Below are positions 1 through 9,437 of a DNA stretch of 64,000 nucleotides, piece by piece (position 1 is the stretch's first letter; every line of letters begins with the position of its first letter). Where the stretch lies: assembly GCA_029880285.1 (NCBI GenBank), contig JAOUOS010000004.1:1-64000 (forward strand), given 5' to 3'. Under the pieces are notes generated by a model. That model was not told where the DNA came from and made no database searches. It saw nothing but the letters and a program-made list of their open reading frames with translations. This DNA comes from Spirochaetia bacterium (GTDB lineage: Bacteria > Spirochaetota > Leptospiria > Turneriellales > JAOUOS01). Position numbers and translations under genes: made by a program.

Positions 1-146
1 ATTAATTCTTCAATAACCTCCAATAAGTTTTTTAAGTCTATAGGTAAAAATATTCCTAAATTGCCAAACTGTTTGTGACGTTTCAATCGCTTCAGGGGGG
101 TACCATCATCCCTATCTTTTCCAAATTTAACTACAATTTTACTTGA
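1..146 (-). CDS. Unidentified reading frame running off the left edge
   Basis: Read on the reverse strand, about 48 codons are open from a stop at 147-149 to the window edge. The peptide includes KFGKDRDDGTPLKRLKRHK followed by a hydrophobic/acidic helix-like stretch, so it looks like real protein rather than random AT-rich sequence. There is no ATG, GTG or TTG near its beginning; the first candidate is an ATT at 135-137. It may therefore be a fragment, use a rare start, or simply not be expressed. It lies head to head with the methyltransferase at 151 with almost no space between them. I do not recognise the family. Confidence 0.3.
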
Positions 147-150
147 CTAT

Positions 151-702
151 ATGAAAAAATATAAAAGAAATAAAATCGTGAAAGATATTCTGTACACCAA
201 AAACAAAATCCATCCGGCGGCTTTTTTTGAGATTAAAACGCCTATTGGTTTCATGACAGCCGGCGCCATAGAAAAAGGTATATCCCTTCTTCAGTTTAAA
301 GATGAACCTTTAGAATTAAAAACTACACCACCAAATATAAAAGAAAACAACAAAAAAATAATAGAAAAATATTTTCTTATGTTAAAAACTCAGTTAGATG
401 AATTTTTTAATAAAAAAAGAAGAACCTTCGATTTGCCCCTGGTTTTAAGCGGCACCTTGTTTCAACAAAAAGCATGGCAGACACTTTTAAACATCCCCTA
501 CGGTAAAACTATTTCTTATGAAGAAGAGGCCCGCCAAATGAAAAATAAAAAGGCGGTAAGAGCGGCCGCTAACGCAAACGCGGCGAATAAAATAGCTATT
601 ATAGTGCCGTGCCATCGCGTTATTTCTAAAAATGGGGCCCTTGCCGGATACTCTGCCGGTATTGAAAGAAAAAAATATCTTTTAGACTTAGAACAACATT
701 AA
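151..702 (+). CDS. ogt: Methylated-DNA--protein-cysteine methyltransferase (Ogt/MGMT family)
   Basis: This is a suicide DNA-repair protein of 183 residues that takes the methyl group from O6-methylguanine onto its own cysteine. The C-terminal half carries the active-site motif PCHRV with the acceptor cysteine near residue 154, preceded by the helix-turn-helix segment (FQQKAWQTLLNIPYGKTISY) and an AAN-rich arginine-finger region. After the active site comes GALAGYSAGIERKKYLLDLE, the usual end of the family. The N-terminal domain begins at about residue 25 (FEIKTPIGFMTAG). The first 24 basic residues are extra and no ribosome binding site precedes the ATG at 151, so a later start such as the GTG at 178 is possible. 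The neighbours give no functional hint. Family assignment is secure; ogt versus ada-type naming is not. Confidence 0.9.
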   Translation: MKKYKRNKIVKDILYTKNKIHPAAFFEIKTPIGFMTAGAIEKGISLLQFKDEPLELKTTPPNIKENNKKIIEKYFLMLKTQLDEFFNKKRRTFDLPLVLSGTLFQQKAWQTLLNIPYGKTISYEEEARQMKNKKAVRAAANANAANKIAIIVPCHRVISKNGALAGYSAGIERKKYLLDLEQH

Positions 703-790
703 ATGATAACAGCCAAATAAAAAATAAAAATTTTCTTTACCCTGTTATTCATAAATCATTATTGTATAAAAAAATAGTGATTTTTTACGG

Positions 791-2497
791 ATGAAAATTT
801 TACATTTTTTTATAATTAGCTTTTCTTTTATCTTCTCTCAAAATATATATACAAAAGATCTAAATAAAAATAGCAAAACTAATTACAGTTTTAATAATAA
901 TACAAATATACTAGCAACATTTTATAATGATGACGTGCCTATTGAAAATTCTGAAAAAGAGAAAAGAAAAAATATTTTTGATTCAAGTGAAGAAAAAAAT
1001 AAAATTAAAGATATAGTTGAATATCAATTTGGTTTTATAACCGAAGCGGGAATTTTTAACAATGCCGACTTTCGCAATCTTAATAAAGAAAATTTAGAAA
1101 CCATAGAATATACAGATGATAAACTAACAATTGCTGTATCTCGTTTTTTTATAAATATTTTTTTTCCATTAACTGAAAGATTATTTTTTAAATTTGATTT
1201 ATACAAAAATGGATTTTGGGGCAATGATAATCTTTCAAGTGATTCATCAAAAGAAAAAACCTTCATAGGATCAAATCCGTTTTTGTTTGGCGAATTATAC
1301 ACCGAGGCTTTTTTTATTAAAAACGAAAACACAACATTGTCTTTAAAAGTGGGCCGGCAATTTTTTGATATAGGCGGTATAAAAAACGATTTTATTTTAA
1401 GAGATTATCTTGACGCTTTTTCAATTTCAATTTATAATAATAACACAGGTACATTGCGCATATTGGCCGTTGATTTTTTGGCTTTAAATTCAAACGCCGC
1501 TCATGAGATTAATTATTTAAGATATTTTTCACGCAACACAAACTCAATTGATAATTTTGACGGTGACGTAAACGCTCTAAGAACAGGTGCTGTTTATGAA
1601 AGCAAAGACCTAATGAACTGGAACGCAGAAAACAAGGCCCAAAAAACTCTTGAAGCAAAAGTTTACGGATTTTACGCTCGTTACGGCGCGGTTTTTCAAA
1701 CCGGAGCCGATAGAACCACACAAGGTGAATATGATAACTTTGCCGACAATGACTGGTCAGCAGTTTTTGGCAGCCGGTGGTTATACTCTATTGAAAATTT
1801 GAATTTTTATGTTGAATACGCGGTATCGCAGGGCATTGATAGAAAACTAAAATCTTTTAACCAAAGTAACAGAGATATAAAAACCGATGGCACCGCTTAT
1901 GGCGGGGGATTAATTTACAACTTTAAAACATTTAGTACAATAGATATTATATTAATTACAAATTCATTTTACTCTTCGGGGCCCGTGTATGACGAATACG
2001 GAATTCAAAAATCATACGGATTTACCAGCTTTAAAGGCTCACACGCGGGAGGTCTTTTATTTAATAAGTACAACGGATTTCATCCATCGGCACATACTGA
2101 AACCTCGGGAATTCAATTTAATTCATACGGTTATGAAAGATCTTCAGGAACTTTAAGCGCTCACACTTCTTTTCAAATTATTTATAATAAGATATTATCA
2201 ATAAAATTTGACGGATGGTTTTTTGCCGATACCGGTAAATCTAAACTAAAAAACACTCAAACAAATTTAGAAGAAAAACAAAAACGCCTTGGCCAATATA
2301 CAGGTAGCGAAGCAGACATACTTTTTGAATATGTTTTTGAAAATTATTTAACCATGTATATGAGTACTGCTATTTTTATACCGGGAAGCTTTTATAAAAA
2401 TAGCGCCAGCACTGATATTTTAATTCAGGAACCACAGGAACCAATGGGAAAAAACAATTTTTGGGGATTTGTACTAGGCACAAAATTAGTTTTTTAA
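791..2497 (+). CDS. Outer-membrane beta-barrel protein (porin-like)
   Basis: A 568-residue exported protein. Residues 1-21 form a hydrophobic signal peptide (MKILHFFIISFSFIFSQ). After an Asn/Lys-rich linker, the rest alternates polar and aromatic residues as in transmembrane beta strands and ends in KLVF, with the C-terminal Phe typical of barrel proteins inserted by BamA. A segment near residue 180-210 (LKVGRQFFDIGG...) resembles alginate-export/porin-type barrels, but I cannot name a substrate. It stands alone on this strand and its end overlaps the convergent tlyA by four bases. The role in outer-membrane transport is inferred from architecture only. Confidence 0.6.
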   Translation: MKILHFFIISFSFIFSQNIYTKDLNKNSKTNYSFNNNTNILATFYNDDVPIENSEKEKRKNIFDSSEEKNKIKDIVEYQFGFITEAGIFNNADFRNLNKENLETIEYTDDKLTIAVSRFFINIFFPLTERLFFKFDLYKNGFWGNDNLSSDSSKEKTFIGSNPFLFGELYTEAFFIKNENTTLSLKVGRQFFDIGGIKNDFILRDYLDAFSISIYNNNTGTLRILAVDFLALNSNAAHEINYLRYFSRNTNSIDNFDGDVNALRTGAVYESKDLMNWNAENKAQKTLEAKVYGFYARYGAVFQTGADRTTQGEYDNFADNDWSAVFGSRWLYSIENLNFYVEYAVSQGIDRKLKSFNQSNRDIKTDGTAYGGGLIYNFKTFSTIDIILITNSFYSSGPVYDEYGIQKSYGFTSFKGSHAGGLLFNKYNGFHPSAHTETSGIQFNSYGYERSSGTLSAHTSFQIIYNKILSIKFDGWFFADTGKSKLKNTQTNLEEKQKRLGQYTGSEADILFEYVFENYLTMYMSTAIFIPGSFYKNSASTDILIQEPQEPMGKNNFWGFVLGTKLVF

Positions 2498-3213
2498 CTT
2501 TTCCATTTAATATGAACTAAATACTCAATATTACCTTTAGTACCCTTAACGGCCGATTCATCAAAATTTAAGCATACTATTTTTTCATTTTTTAGAAAAT
2601 CTAGAAAATCATTAACTATTTTTTCTCTTTCGGTTTTATCTTTAACAATTCCTTTACTGAGCGCGTTTTTATCGGCTTCAAACTGAGGCTTTAAAAGTAC
2701 AATTCCCTGCCAAACAGATTGCAGTTTTTTTAAGCTGTGTATTACTTTTTGAATTGAAATAAAAGAAACATCAACCGTAAAGTAATCGGGCATAAAAGGC
2801 AAATCTTCTTTTTTTACCTGCCGAATATTTTTTCTTTCTATGACTGTGACTCTTTTATCATTTCTTAACTTCGGATGCAAAAATCCATAGGCTACATCAA
2901 GGGCAATTACTTTAGCGGCTCCTTTATTTAAGAGAACGTCTGTAAATCCGCCCGTTGAGGCCCCTATATCTATAAAAGTTTTATTTTTTGTTTGAAAATT
3001 CCATTTTTCTAAAACTGTTTTCAATTTTTCAGCCGAACGAGAAACATATTTTCTCTGTTTTTTTAATCTAATATTAAAATTTTTCTTTATTTGAAACCCG
3101 CAGTGAGTAATAACCAAGTCATTTACTAATACACTGCCGCTTAAAATTAAAGCTTCAGCTTTTTTTTTATCTGCGGCGTGTCCATTTTCAACAAGCCAAT
3201 CATCAAGCCGCAT
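2494..3213 (-). CDS. tlyA: TlyA-family rRNA 2'-O-methyltransferase (S4 + FtsJ domains)
   Basis: A 239-residue protein with an N-terminal S4 RNA-binding domain (residues 1-60, starting MRLDDWLVENG) joined to a Rossmann methyltransferase domain. The SAM-binding loop is DIGASTGGFTD at about 82-92. The catalytic-type residues appear as Asp at about 149 (TVDVSFIS) and Lys at about 175 (LLKPQFEA). Known members methylate 16S and/or 23S rRNA cytidines at the 2'-O position; the older name haemolysin A is misleading. The length is normal. It follows the prenyl synthase on the same strand with a 4-base gap, a pairing common in bacteria near the isoprenoid genes dxs and ispA, so the two are probably co-transcribed. 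Confidence 0.92.
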   Translation of the reverse strand: MRLDDWLVENGHAADKKKAEALILSGSVLVNDLVITHCGFQIKKNFNIRLKKQRKYVSRSAEKLKTVLEKWNFQTKNKTFIDIGASTGGFTDVLLNKGAAKVIALDVAYGFLHPKLRNDKRVTVIERKNIRQVKKEDLPFMPDYFTVDVSFISIQKVIHSLKKLQSVWQGIVLLKPQFEADKNALSKGIVKDKTEREKIVNDFLDFLKNEKIVCLNFDESAVKGTKGNIEYLVHIKWKS

Positions 3214-3217
3214 AATT

Positions 3218-4096
3218 TTATGATACCCTTGAAATAATGTACTCAGGAAGGTATTGAAATAATTTTGAAGAAGGGAAAATATCGAAAGCTTCTTTTGTTA
3301 ATTTTTTAGAAAGGTCATTCGTTAGATTCTTTGTTTTTTCGATACCGTAAATAGAAACATAGGTAAGTTTATTTTGATCTTTATCTTTGCCTACAGATTT
3401 ACCTATTTTCTTAAAATCACCGGTTTCATCTAGCAAGTCGTCAGCCGCCTGAAAAAGTTCGCCTATTTCTAAGGCCCAGTTTTCAATTTTTTTTATTTTA
3501 TTTATATTTGTTTTTTTTTCTATGAAAGGTATTACAATAGCTGCCTGTATTAATTTTCCTGTTTTTAAATTATGAATTTTCTTTAATAGACGGGCAGATT
3601 GCTCTTTATCTTTTTCGCAATCTAATATCTGACCTCCAACCATGCCCGCCGCGCCGGCTGCTTTGGCAAAATAAATTTGACTTCGCGAAGAAAAATTAGA
3701 CATAGCTAAAAGTTCAAACGCGCTGCTTTGCAATGCATCGCCGGCTAATATGGCAGTATCTTCACCAAAAACTTTATGGTTAGTTTGCTTGCCCCGTCTA
3801 AAATCATCATTATCCATTGAAGGTAAATCATCATGAATAAGTGAATAAGTATGAAGACATTCAAAAGCGCACGCGGCCCCAAGGGCCGCGTTTTCGTTTA
3901 TAGAAGTAATTTTAGAGCTTTCAAGAAAAATAACGGGCCGCAGTCTTTTGCCGCCAGCTTTTAAACTGTAAAGCATAGCTTTCTTTAATTTTCGGGGAGC
4001 ATTTTGAAAGCTACTTTTTTCTAATATTCTTGTGTACGATTTTTCCCACTTTTCTTTATGCTTTTTAAAAACTGTTTCGAATTCATTTTTAAGCAT
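3218..4096 (-). CDS. ispA: Short-chain polyprenyl diphosphate synthase (farnesyl/geranylgeranyl type)
   Basis: This enzyme condenses isopentenyl diphosphate with allylic diphosphates to make C15/C20 prenyl diphosphates. The 292 residues contain the first aspartate-rich motif as DDLPSMD at about 89-95, preceded by the GGKRLRP substrate-binding segment at about 48-54. The second motif is QAADDLLDETGD near 220. The two-residue insertion in the first motif (DDxxxxD) and the overall length fit bacterial FPP synthases (IspA). Product length cannot be fixed from sequence alone. It is probably the first gene of a unit with tlyA. The product would feed undecaprenyl phosphate and quinone synthesis. Confidence 0.9.
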   Translation of the reverse strand: MLKNEFETVFKKHKEKWEKSYTRILEKSSFQNAPRKLKKAMLYSLKAGGKRLRPVIFLESSKITSINENAALGAACAFECLHTYSLIHDDLPSMDNDDFRRGKQTNHKVFGEDTAILAGDALQSSAFELLAMSNFSSRSQIYFAKAAGAAGMVGGQILDCEKDKEQSARLLKKIHNLKTGKLIQAAIVIPFIEKKTNINKIKKIENWALEIGELFQAADDLLDETGDFKKIGKSVGKDKDQNKLTYVSIYGIEKTKNLTNDLSKKLTKEAFDIFPSSKLFQYLPEYIISRVS

Positions 4097-4120
4097 GAGA
4101 AAATAAGAAAAAACTTTAAC

Positions 4121-4549
4121 TTATTCTTTTACGAGCTCCATTCGGCTAAAGAAGAAATCGGTTTCTATTTGCGCGTTTTCAACTGAATCTGAACCATGAA
4201 CCGCGTTTTCACCTTTTGAACGGGCAAAAAGCTTTCTAATGGTGCCTTCGTCTGCTTCTTCAGGATTTGTAGCTCCTATTACTTTGCGCCAGTGTTCAAC
4301 AGCATTTGCTCTTTCTAAACAAGCCGCCACTAAATGTCCTGAAGCTATAAATTCTGTTAACTCATTAAAAAAAGGTCTTTCTTTATGAATTTTATAAAAC
4401 TCTTTTGCCTGGGCCTTTGAAAGTCTCACGTATTTTATGGCCCTTACCCGAAAACCTTCATCTTCAATTCTTTTTATTATAGAACCAGTATGACCATCTG
4501 CGACAGCGTCTGGTTTTATCATAATTAATGTGTATTCATTTTCAAACAT
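4121..4549 (-). CDS. ndk: Nucleoside diphosphate kinase
   Basis: This enzyme transfers the gamma-phosphate between nucleoside di- and triphosphates through a phosphohistidine. At 142 residues it is the usual length. It starts with the family N-terminus (YTLIMIKPDAVADG), with the conserved Lys near residue 12, and carries the active site NAVHGSDSVENA with the phosphorylated His at about 118. An AAGGGG ribosome-binding sequence lies five bases upstream of the ATG on the reverse strand. It lies 24 bases upstream of the prenyl synthase start on the same strand, so read-through into ispA-tlyA is plausible. Confidence 0.96.
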   Translation of the reverse strand: MFENEYTLIMIKPDAVADGHTGSIIKRIEDEGFRVRAIKYVRLSKAQAKEFYKIHKERPFFNELTEFIASGHLVAACLERANAVEHWRKVIGATNPEEADEGTIRKLFARSKGENAVHGSDSVENAQIETDFFFSRMELVKE

Positions 4550-4623
4550 GTTAACCCCTTAATACTATATCAATAAATCCAGTAAACAGCTTTGATACCT
4601 CTCGTCAAACTTTTCATTAATTA

Positions 4624-5337
4624 TTAAAACCCGGCAATTTTTAAGAAGTTATTAAAAATTTGAAATCCATTTTTCGAGAATTCATCTTTTAATAAATTAA
4701 AATCTTCACGCAGCTTTTTTTTATTTAGGCGGCTTAAATCTAAATCTTCTTTCATCCAGCTTTCTAATAATTCTGAAGTCAGTTCAAAATGACATTGAAA
4801 CCCATACGCATTTTCACCAATTTTTATTATTTGATTCTTACAGAATTCTCCCCTGCCTAATAAATTCATATTTTCAGTTAATTCTACTGTTTCACCATGC
4901 AGTTGAAATACCTCAAGATTATTTTTAATATTATGGAACATTTGATCTTGTTCGCCCTTTTTAGTTAAATGTATTGAAAATAAATTATTATTAAGATCAC
5001 GAAATCCAATTTCTTTTATTTTACTTTTTATAACAATACCCCCCGCGGCTTTTACTAATACCTGAAGCCCAAGACATATACCAAGATAAGGAATTTTTTC
5101 AGCGAGAATTTTTTTTACATATTTAAGTTGGTTTTCTATTTTTTTAGTATTATCATTTACACTATCGGGGCCGCCAAGAACAACAACGGCGCCATATTTT
5201 TCTTTCAAAGGAATTTCTTCATTTAAACTCAAGTCAACAATCTCGTATTTTATGCCTTGGCTATTAAGAGATTTTTCAAATAAACCCGGTCCTTCGCGGG
5301 TTATATTTTGTATTATAAGTATTTTTTTTAGACTCAT
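4624..5337 (-). CDS. Class I glutamine amidotransferase, GMP synthase-like
   Basis: A stand-alone glutaminase-fold protein of 237 residues. The nucleophile elbow is GICLGLQ with Cys at about 88. The other two triad members are His at about 183 and Glu at about 185 within GFQCHFELT, where most family members read QFHPE. The oxyanion segment GGPDSVND is at about 55. No synthetase domain is attached. Such lone domains include gamma-glutamyl-polyamine hydrolases and uncharacterised GuaA-like proteins, and sequence alone does not separate them here. It is transcribed away from the large GGDEF-EAL gene. The triad is intact, so hydrolase activity is likely; the substrate is unknown. Confidence 0.75.
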   Translation of the reverse strand: MSLKKILIIQNITREGPGLFEKSLNSQGIKYEIVDLSLNEEIPLKEKYGAVVVLGGPDSVNDNTKKIENQLKYVKKILAEKIPYLGICLGLQVLVKAAGGIVIKSKIKEIGFRDLNNNLFSIHLTKKGEQDQMFHNIKNNLEVFQLHGETVELTENMNLLGRGEFCKNQIIKIGENAYGFQCHFELTSELLESWMKEDLDLSRLNKKKLREDFNLLKDEFSKNGFQIFNNFLKIAGF

Positions 5338-5504
5338 AAGATTAGTATATTATCAGCTTTTATCTTTTCGTTCTGTTGTAAAATATTTTCAAAATTATTT
5401 TACTTTTTATTTATTATTTGTATATTATTATACAGGCAAATAAATACTGTATGAGACATTAATTCCATAAAAATTATGCCTGCAAGAATATTAGAAAACA
5501 AAAT

Positions 5505-8500
5505 ATGATACAAAGAAAATTTCTCATAGCGTTTATTTCATTGGCTCTTGGCACGGTACTAGTTACAGGTGTAATCGGTTATTTTATGGGAAAAGATCGC
5601 ATGCAAACCGAAGTATTAAAAAAACTAACTGCCTTAAAAGAAACTAAAAAACAACAAATAGAATCATATTTTTCTCAAATAGAGGGTCAACTAAAAATCT
5701 ACGCGGCAAGTGACATGATTGTTAATGCTATGGAAGATTTTATATCTGCCTTTGCAATTCTTGAAAAAGAATCAAATTTATCGGGTAAGGATTTTAAGAA
5801 ATATGAAACAACATTACAAGAGCATTATGAAAACCTTGTTTTTGCTAAAATAAAAAAAATTAATGAACATGAAAAAGATTATTTATTTTATAAGCCCCAT
5901 GATAAGACAACGCTAATATTACAACATGATTTTTTAGCGGCCAACCCGCACCGCATAGGCAGTAAGGATAATTTAGTTTCTGCGGGTAACTACACATATA
6001 GTAAAATTCACGCGAAATACCACCCTAGAATAAAACACTTTCTTAAAGAATTTAATTTTTATGATATTTTTTTTGTAGATATAAATACAGCAGATATAGT
6101 TTATACGGTTTATAAAGAAATTGATTTTGCCACCAACCTTTTAATGGGACCTTTTAGTCAATCGGCTATTGCGAAACTATTTCAAAAAGTAAAAAACGAT
6201 AAAGCAAAAAAGAATTTTTATTTTCTAGACTTTGAACAGTATGAACCTTCATACAATATGCCGGCTTCTTTTATAGCGTCACCTGTATTTAAAAATAAAA
6301 AACTTTTAGGTGTACTAATTTTTCAGGTACCTATTGATAAAATAAATAATATTATGACAGCGAATAATAACTGGAAAAAAGAAGGTCTCGGAGATACAGG
6401 CGAAACATATTTAGTATGTGAAGATTATTCTATGCGTAATAATTCCAGATTCTTAATAGAAAATCAGGAAAATTATTTTAATACTATTAAAAAAACTGAA
6501 ATTTCAAATAATGTTATAAATTTAATTAAAAAACATAACACAACTATTTTATTTCAAACCGTATTTACAGAGGGTGTAAAAGACGCTCTCTCTGGCAAAT
6601 CCGGTACAAAAATTATGAATGATTACAGAAATATTCCGGTTTTAGCTTCTTATGCTCCTGTAAAATATTTTGATGTTAACTGCGCAATAATCGCCTCTAT
6701 TGAAACCAGCGAAGCATTTTCTCCTATAGAAGATTTTAGAAACTGGCTTTTCTTTTTAGGTCTGTTTTTAATAATCCCCACAGTATTAACTTCTTACTAC
6801 TTTTCAAGAAAAATAGCTTATCCCATATTAAAACTTTCACAGGCTATTAAAAAAATAACTAAAGGCGAAATACCAGAAAAAATATTAATTAAAACAAATG
6901 ACGAAATAGAATCTTTATCTGAAAGTTTTAATGAAATGATTGATAAACTAAACAAAACAACTGTTTCTCGTGATTATCTAGACGATATTTTAACTTCAAT
7001 GACAGATATATTAATTATAATATCTGTTGAAAACTCTAAAAAAGACGCTTATGAACCTAAAGCAATTATCGAAAAAATCAATCAATCAGCGATTAAAAGT
7101 CTTGGTTATAAAGAAAAAGAGATTATTGGAAAACCCATAGATAAAATATGTGCCAGTGATCTAGACAAACAATTATTTAAGGGAAAATCTTTAATCGAAA
7201 TACTTAAAAAAGGAAAATTAAAAACTGAAGAAAGAATACTTTTAAGAAAAAATAAAGAAAAAATGCCAGTTTTATTTTCAGCTACGGTTATGAATAGACC
7301 CGACAAAATAAATGAAACTATAGTTTGTGTGGCCCAAGATTTAACTACCTATAAAAAAACGCAGACCGCACTTGAAAAAAGTGAACATATTCTTGCCAGA
7401 GCTCAAAGAATAGCAAAACTGGGCAGCTGGGAATGGAATATAGTTAAAAATGAATTGTCATGGTCAGATGAGGTATACCGTATTTTTGGCACAGAGCCGC
7501 AGTCTTTCGGGGCTACATATGATGCTTTTATAAATTTTGTACACCCTGATGACAGAGAACTGGTTAGTCAGGCTGTTAACGAATCGCTTAATACAAAAAA
7601 TCCTTATAAAATAGAACATCGAATTATAAGGCCAGATGGCACTCTTGCCATCGTACGTGAAATAGGAGAACCTTATTACGATAAAGAAAATAAACCGGTA
7701 AATATGATTGGTACAGTTCATGATATTACTGATTTAAAAGATACTGAAAACCGCTTAACAATGGCCACACAGGTTTTTGAAAATTCTATTGAAGGTATTA
7801 TGGTAACAGATGAAGAAGGAATAATACTATTTATAAATAAAGCATTTTCAAGAATAACAGGATATTCGGCAGATGAAGCCTTGGGTCAAAAACCCAAAAT
7901 TCTTAAATCTGATAATCATGAAATTAATTTTTTTAAAGAAATGTGGCAGGCGCTCCAAAAAAATGGCAGCTGGGAAGGCGAAGTTTGGAACCGCAGAAAA
8001 AACGGAGAAGCATACCCTCAATGGCTAACTATTTCTGCTTTTCAAGATCCCTTCGGTAAAACAAACCGTTATGTGGGAATTTTTCATGATTTAAGTGACA
8101 TTAAAGAGAAAGAAGCAAAAATCACATATCATTCAAATCATGACCCTTTAACAGGATTGCCCAATAAAACATTACTTTTAGACCGGCTGCAATTTGCCAT
8201 TTCTCAGGCTGAAAAACAAAATAAAATTATGGCAGTGGCTATATTAGGTCTCGATAGATTTAAAAATATAAATGAAAGCCTAAGTCACGCAACAGGAGAT
8301 AACCTCTTAAAAATTGTTTCTGAAAAACTAAATAAGGCTATTAATAAATCAGATACTATCTCAAGAATAGGCGGCGATGAGTTTGTTTTTATATTAACAG
8401 ATAGAAAAAATATTAACGAGATAATGAACTCGATTCATAAAATAGCAGAGTCTCTTAAAAAACCTGTCATGCTAGCGAATAAAGAAATTTATATTACAGC

Positions 8501-9437
8501 AAGTATAGGTGTATCTATCTTTCCTAATGACGCTAATAATGCAAATAAACTTTTAACATTCGCTAATACGGCAATATCTAAGGCAAAGAAATCAGGAAGA
8601 AATAAAATTGTTATGTATACAGAGGCAATGAATCAATTAAGCATAAAAAATTTAGAAATAGAAACAGATTTAAGAATTGGCATTAAGGCAGACCAATTTA
8701 AGATGTATTACCAGCCAAAGGTTAATATAAAAACAGGAAAAATTATAGGAGCAGAAGCTCTAATTAGATGGACCCATCCCGATAAGGGATTTATTAGCCC
8801 AATAGATTTTATTCCCATTGCTGAAGAAACCGATTTAATTTTATCTATTGGTAAAACAGTTATAGAAAAAACCTGCGCTCAAATAAAAATGTGGCAGGAT
8901 GAAGGTTATGATAACTTAAATATCGCTTTAAATTTATCGGCTAAACAATTGCATTCTCCAAATATTGTTGAAGAAATTAACTCTGTGATTAAAAATATAG
9001 GCCTAAAGCCTAAAATGCTTGGAATTGAAATTACTGAAAGTTCAGTTATGGCCGATATGCCAAGCGCTATAAAAAAATTAAAACAGTTAAAAGATCTGGG
9101 TATCACACTTTTTATTGATGATTTTGGAACAGGATATTCGTCATTAAATCATTTAAAACAGTTCCCTATAGACGCGTTAAAAATTGATCAGTCTTTTATT
9201 AGAAATCTATTAGAAGAACCTAATGATGCCGCTATTGCTTCTGCTATTATAGCCATGGGACACAATTTAGGTTTAAAAATTATCGCAGAAGGAGTAGAAA
9301 CAGAAGAACATCTACTATTTTTACAGGAAAATAAATGTGATGAAATGCAGGGTTATCTTTTTAGTCCACCGGTAAAAGCAGAAATGATGACAGAATTTTT
9401 GAAAGAAGAAAAATCTATTTCGAAGAGTCCTTATTAA
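5505..9437 (+). CDS. Membrane-bound cyclic-di-GMP enzyme: sensor-HAMP-PAS3-GGDEF-EAL
   Basis: A 1310-residue signalling protein. One transmembrane helix at about 6-28 and another at 413-433 bracket a large extracytoplasmic sensor, probably a double-Cache fold. A HAMP linker (about 434-487) and three PAS domains (about 490-630, 640-755, 760-880) follow, then a diguanylate cyclase domain with intact GGDEF at 956-960 and a phosphodiesterase domain with EAL at 1084-1086 and DDFGTG at about 1205-1210. Both catalytic motifs are intact. The residues before GGDEF read NKSD rather than RxxD, so the usual product-inhibition site is absent. Which activity dominates cannot be told. It is a single gene, convergent with its neighbour with no gap. 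The ligand of the external sensor is unknown. Confidence 0.93.
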   Translation: MIQRKFLIAFISLALGTVLVTGVIGYFMGKDRMQTEVLKKLTALKETKKQQIESYFSQIEGQLKIYAASDMIVNAMEDFISAFAILEKESNLSGKDFKKYETTLQEHYENLVFAKIKKINEHEKDYLFYKPHDKTTLILQHDFLAANPHRIGSKDNLVSAGNYTYSKIHAKYHPRIKHFLKEFNFYDIFFVDINTADIVYTVYKEIDFATNLLMGPFSQSAIAKLFQKVKNDKAKKNFYFLDFEQYEPSYNMPASFIASPVFKNKKLLGVLIFQVPIDKINNIMTANNNWKKEGLGDTGETYLVCEDYSMRNNSRFLIENQENYFNTIKKTEISNNVINLIKKHNTTILFQTVFTEGVKDALSGKSGTKIMNDYRNIPVLASYAPVKYFDVNCAIIASIETSEAFSPIEDFRNWLFFLGLFLIIPTVLTSYYFSRKIAYPILKLSQAIKKITKGEIPEKILIKTNDEIESLSESFNEMIDKLNKTTVSRDYLDDILTSMTDILIIISVENSKKDAYEPKAIIEKINQSAIKSLGYKEKEIIGKPIDKICASDLDKQLFKGKSLIEILKKGKLKTEERILLRKNKEKMPVLFSATVMNRPDKINETIVCVAQDLTTYKKTQTALEKSEHILARAQRIAKLGSWEWNIVKNELSWSDEVYRIFGTEPQSFGATYDAFINFVHPDDRELVSQAVNESLNTKNPYKIEHRIIRPDGTLAIVREIGEPYYDKENKPVNMIGTVHDITDLKDTENRLTMATQVFENSIEGIMVTDEEGIILFINKAFSRITGYSADEALGQKPKILKSDNHEINFFKEMWQALQKNGSWEGEVWNRRKNGEAYPQWLTISAFQDPFGKTNRYVGIFHDLSDIKEKEAKITYHSNHDPLTGLPNKTLLLDRLQFAISQAEKQNKIMAVAILGLDRFKNINESLSHATGDNLLKIVSEKLNKAINKSDTISRIGGDEFVFILTDRKNINEIMNSIHKIAESLKKPVMLANKEIYITASIGVSIFPNDANNANKLLTFANTAISKAKKSGRNKIVMYTEAMNQLSIKNLEIETDLRIGIKADQFKMYYQPKVNIKTGKIIGAEALIRWTHPDKGFISPIDFIPIAEETDLILSIGKTVIEKTCAQIKMWQDEGYDNLNIALNLSAKQLHSPNIVEEINSVIKNIGLKPKMLGIEITESSVMADMPSAIKKLKQLKDLGITLFIDDFGTGYSSLNHLKQFPIDALKIDQSFIRNLLEEPNDAAIASAIIAMGHNLGLKIIAEGVETEEHLLFLQENKCDEMQGYLFSPPVKAEMMTEFLKEEKSISKSPY

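Noticed and set aside
2494..2497. Overlap of the barrel gene and tlyA as a sign of a frameshift
   Set aside because: Both proteins end at their normal family length; convergent four-base overlaps recur in this compact genome (for example at 42589-42592).
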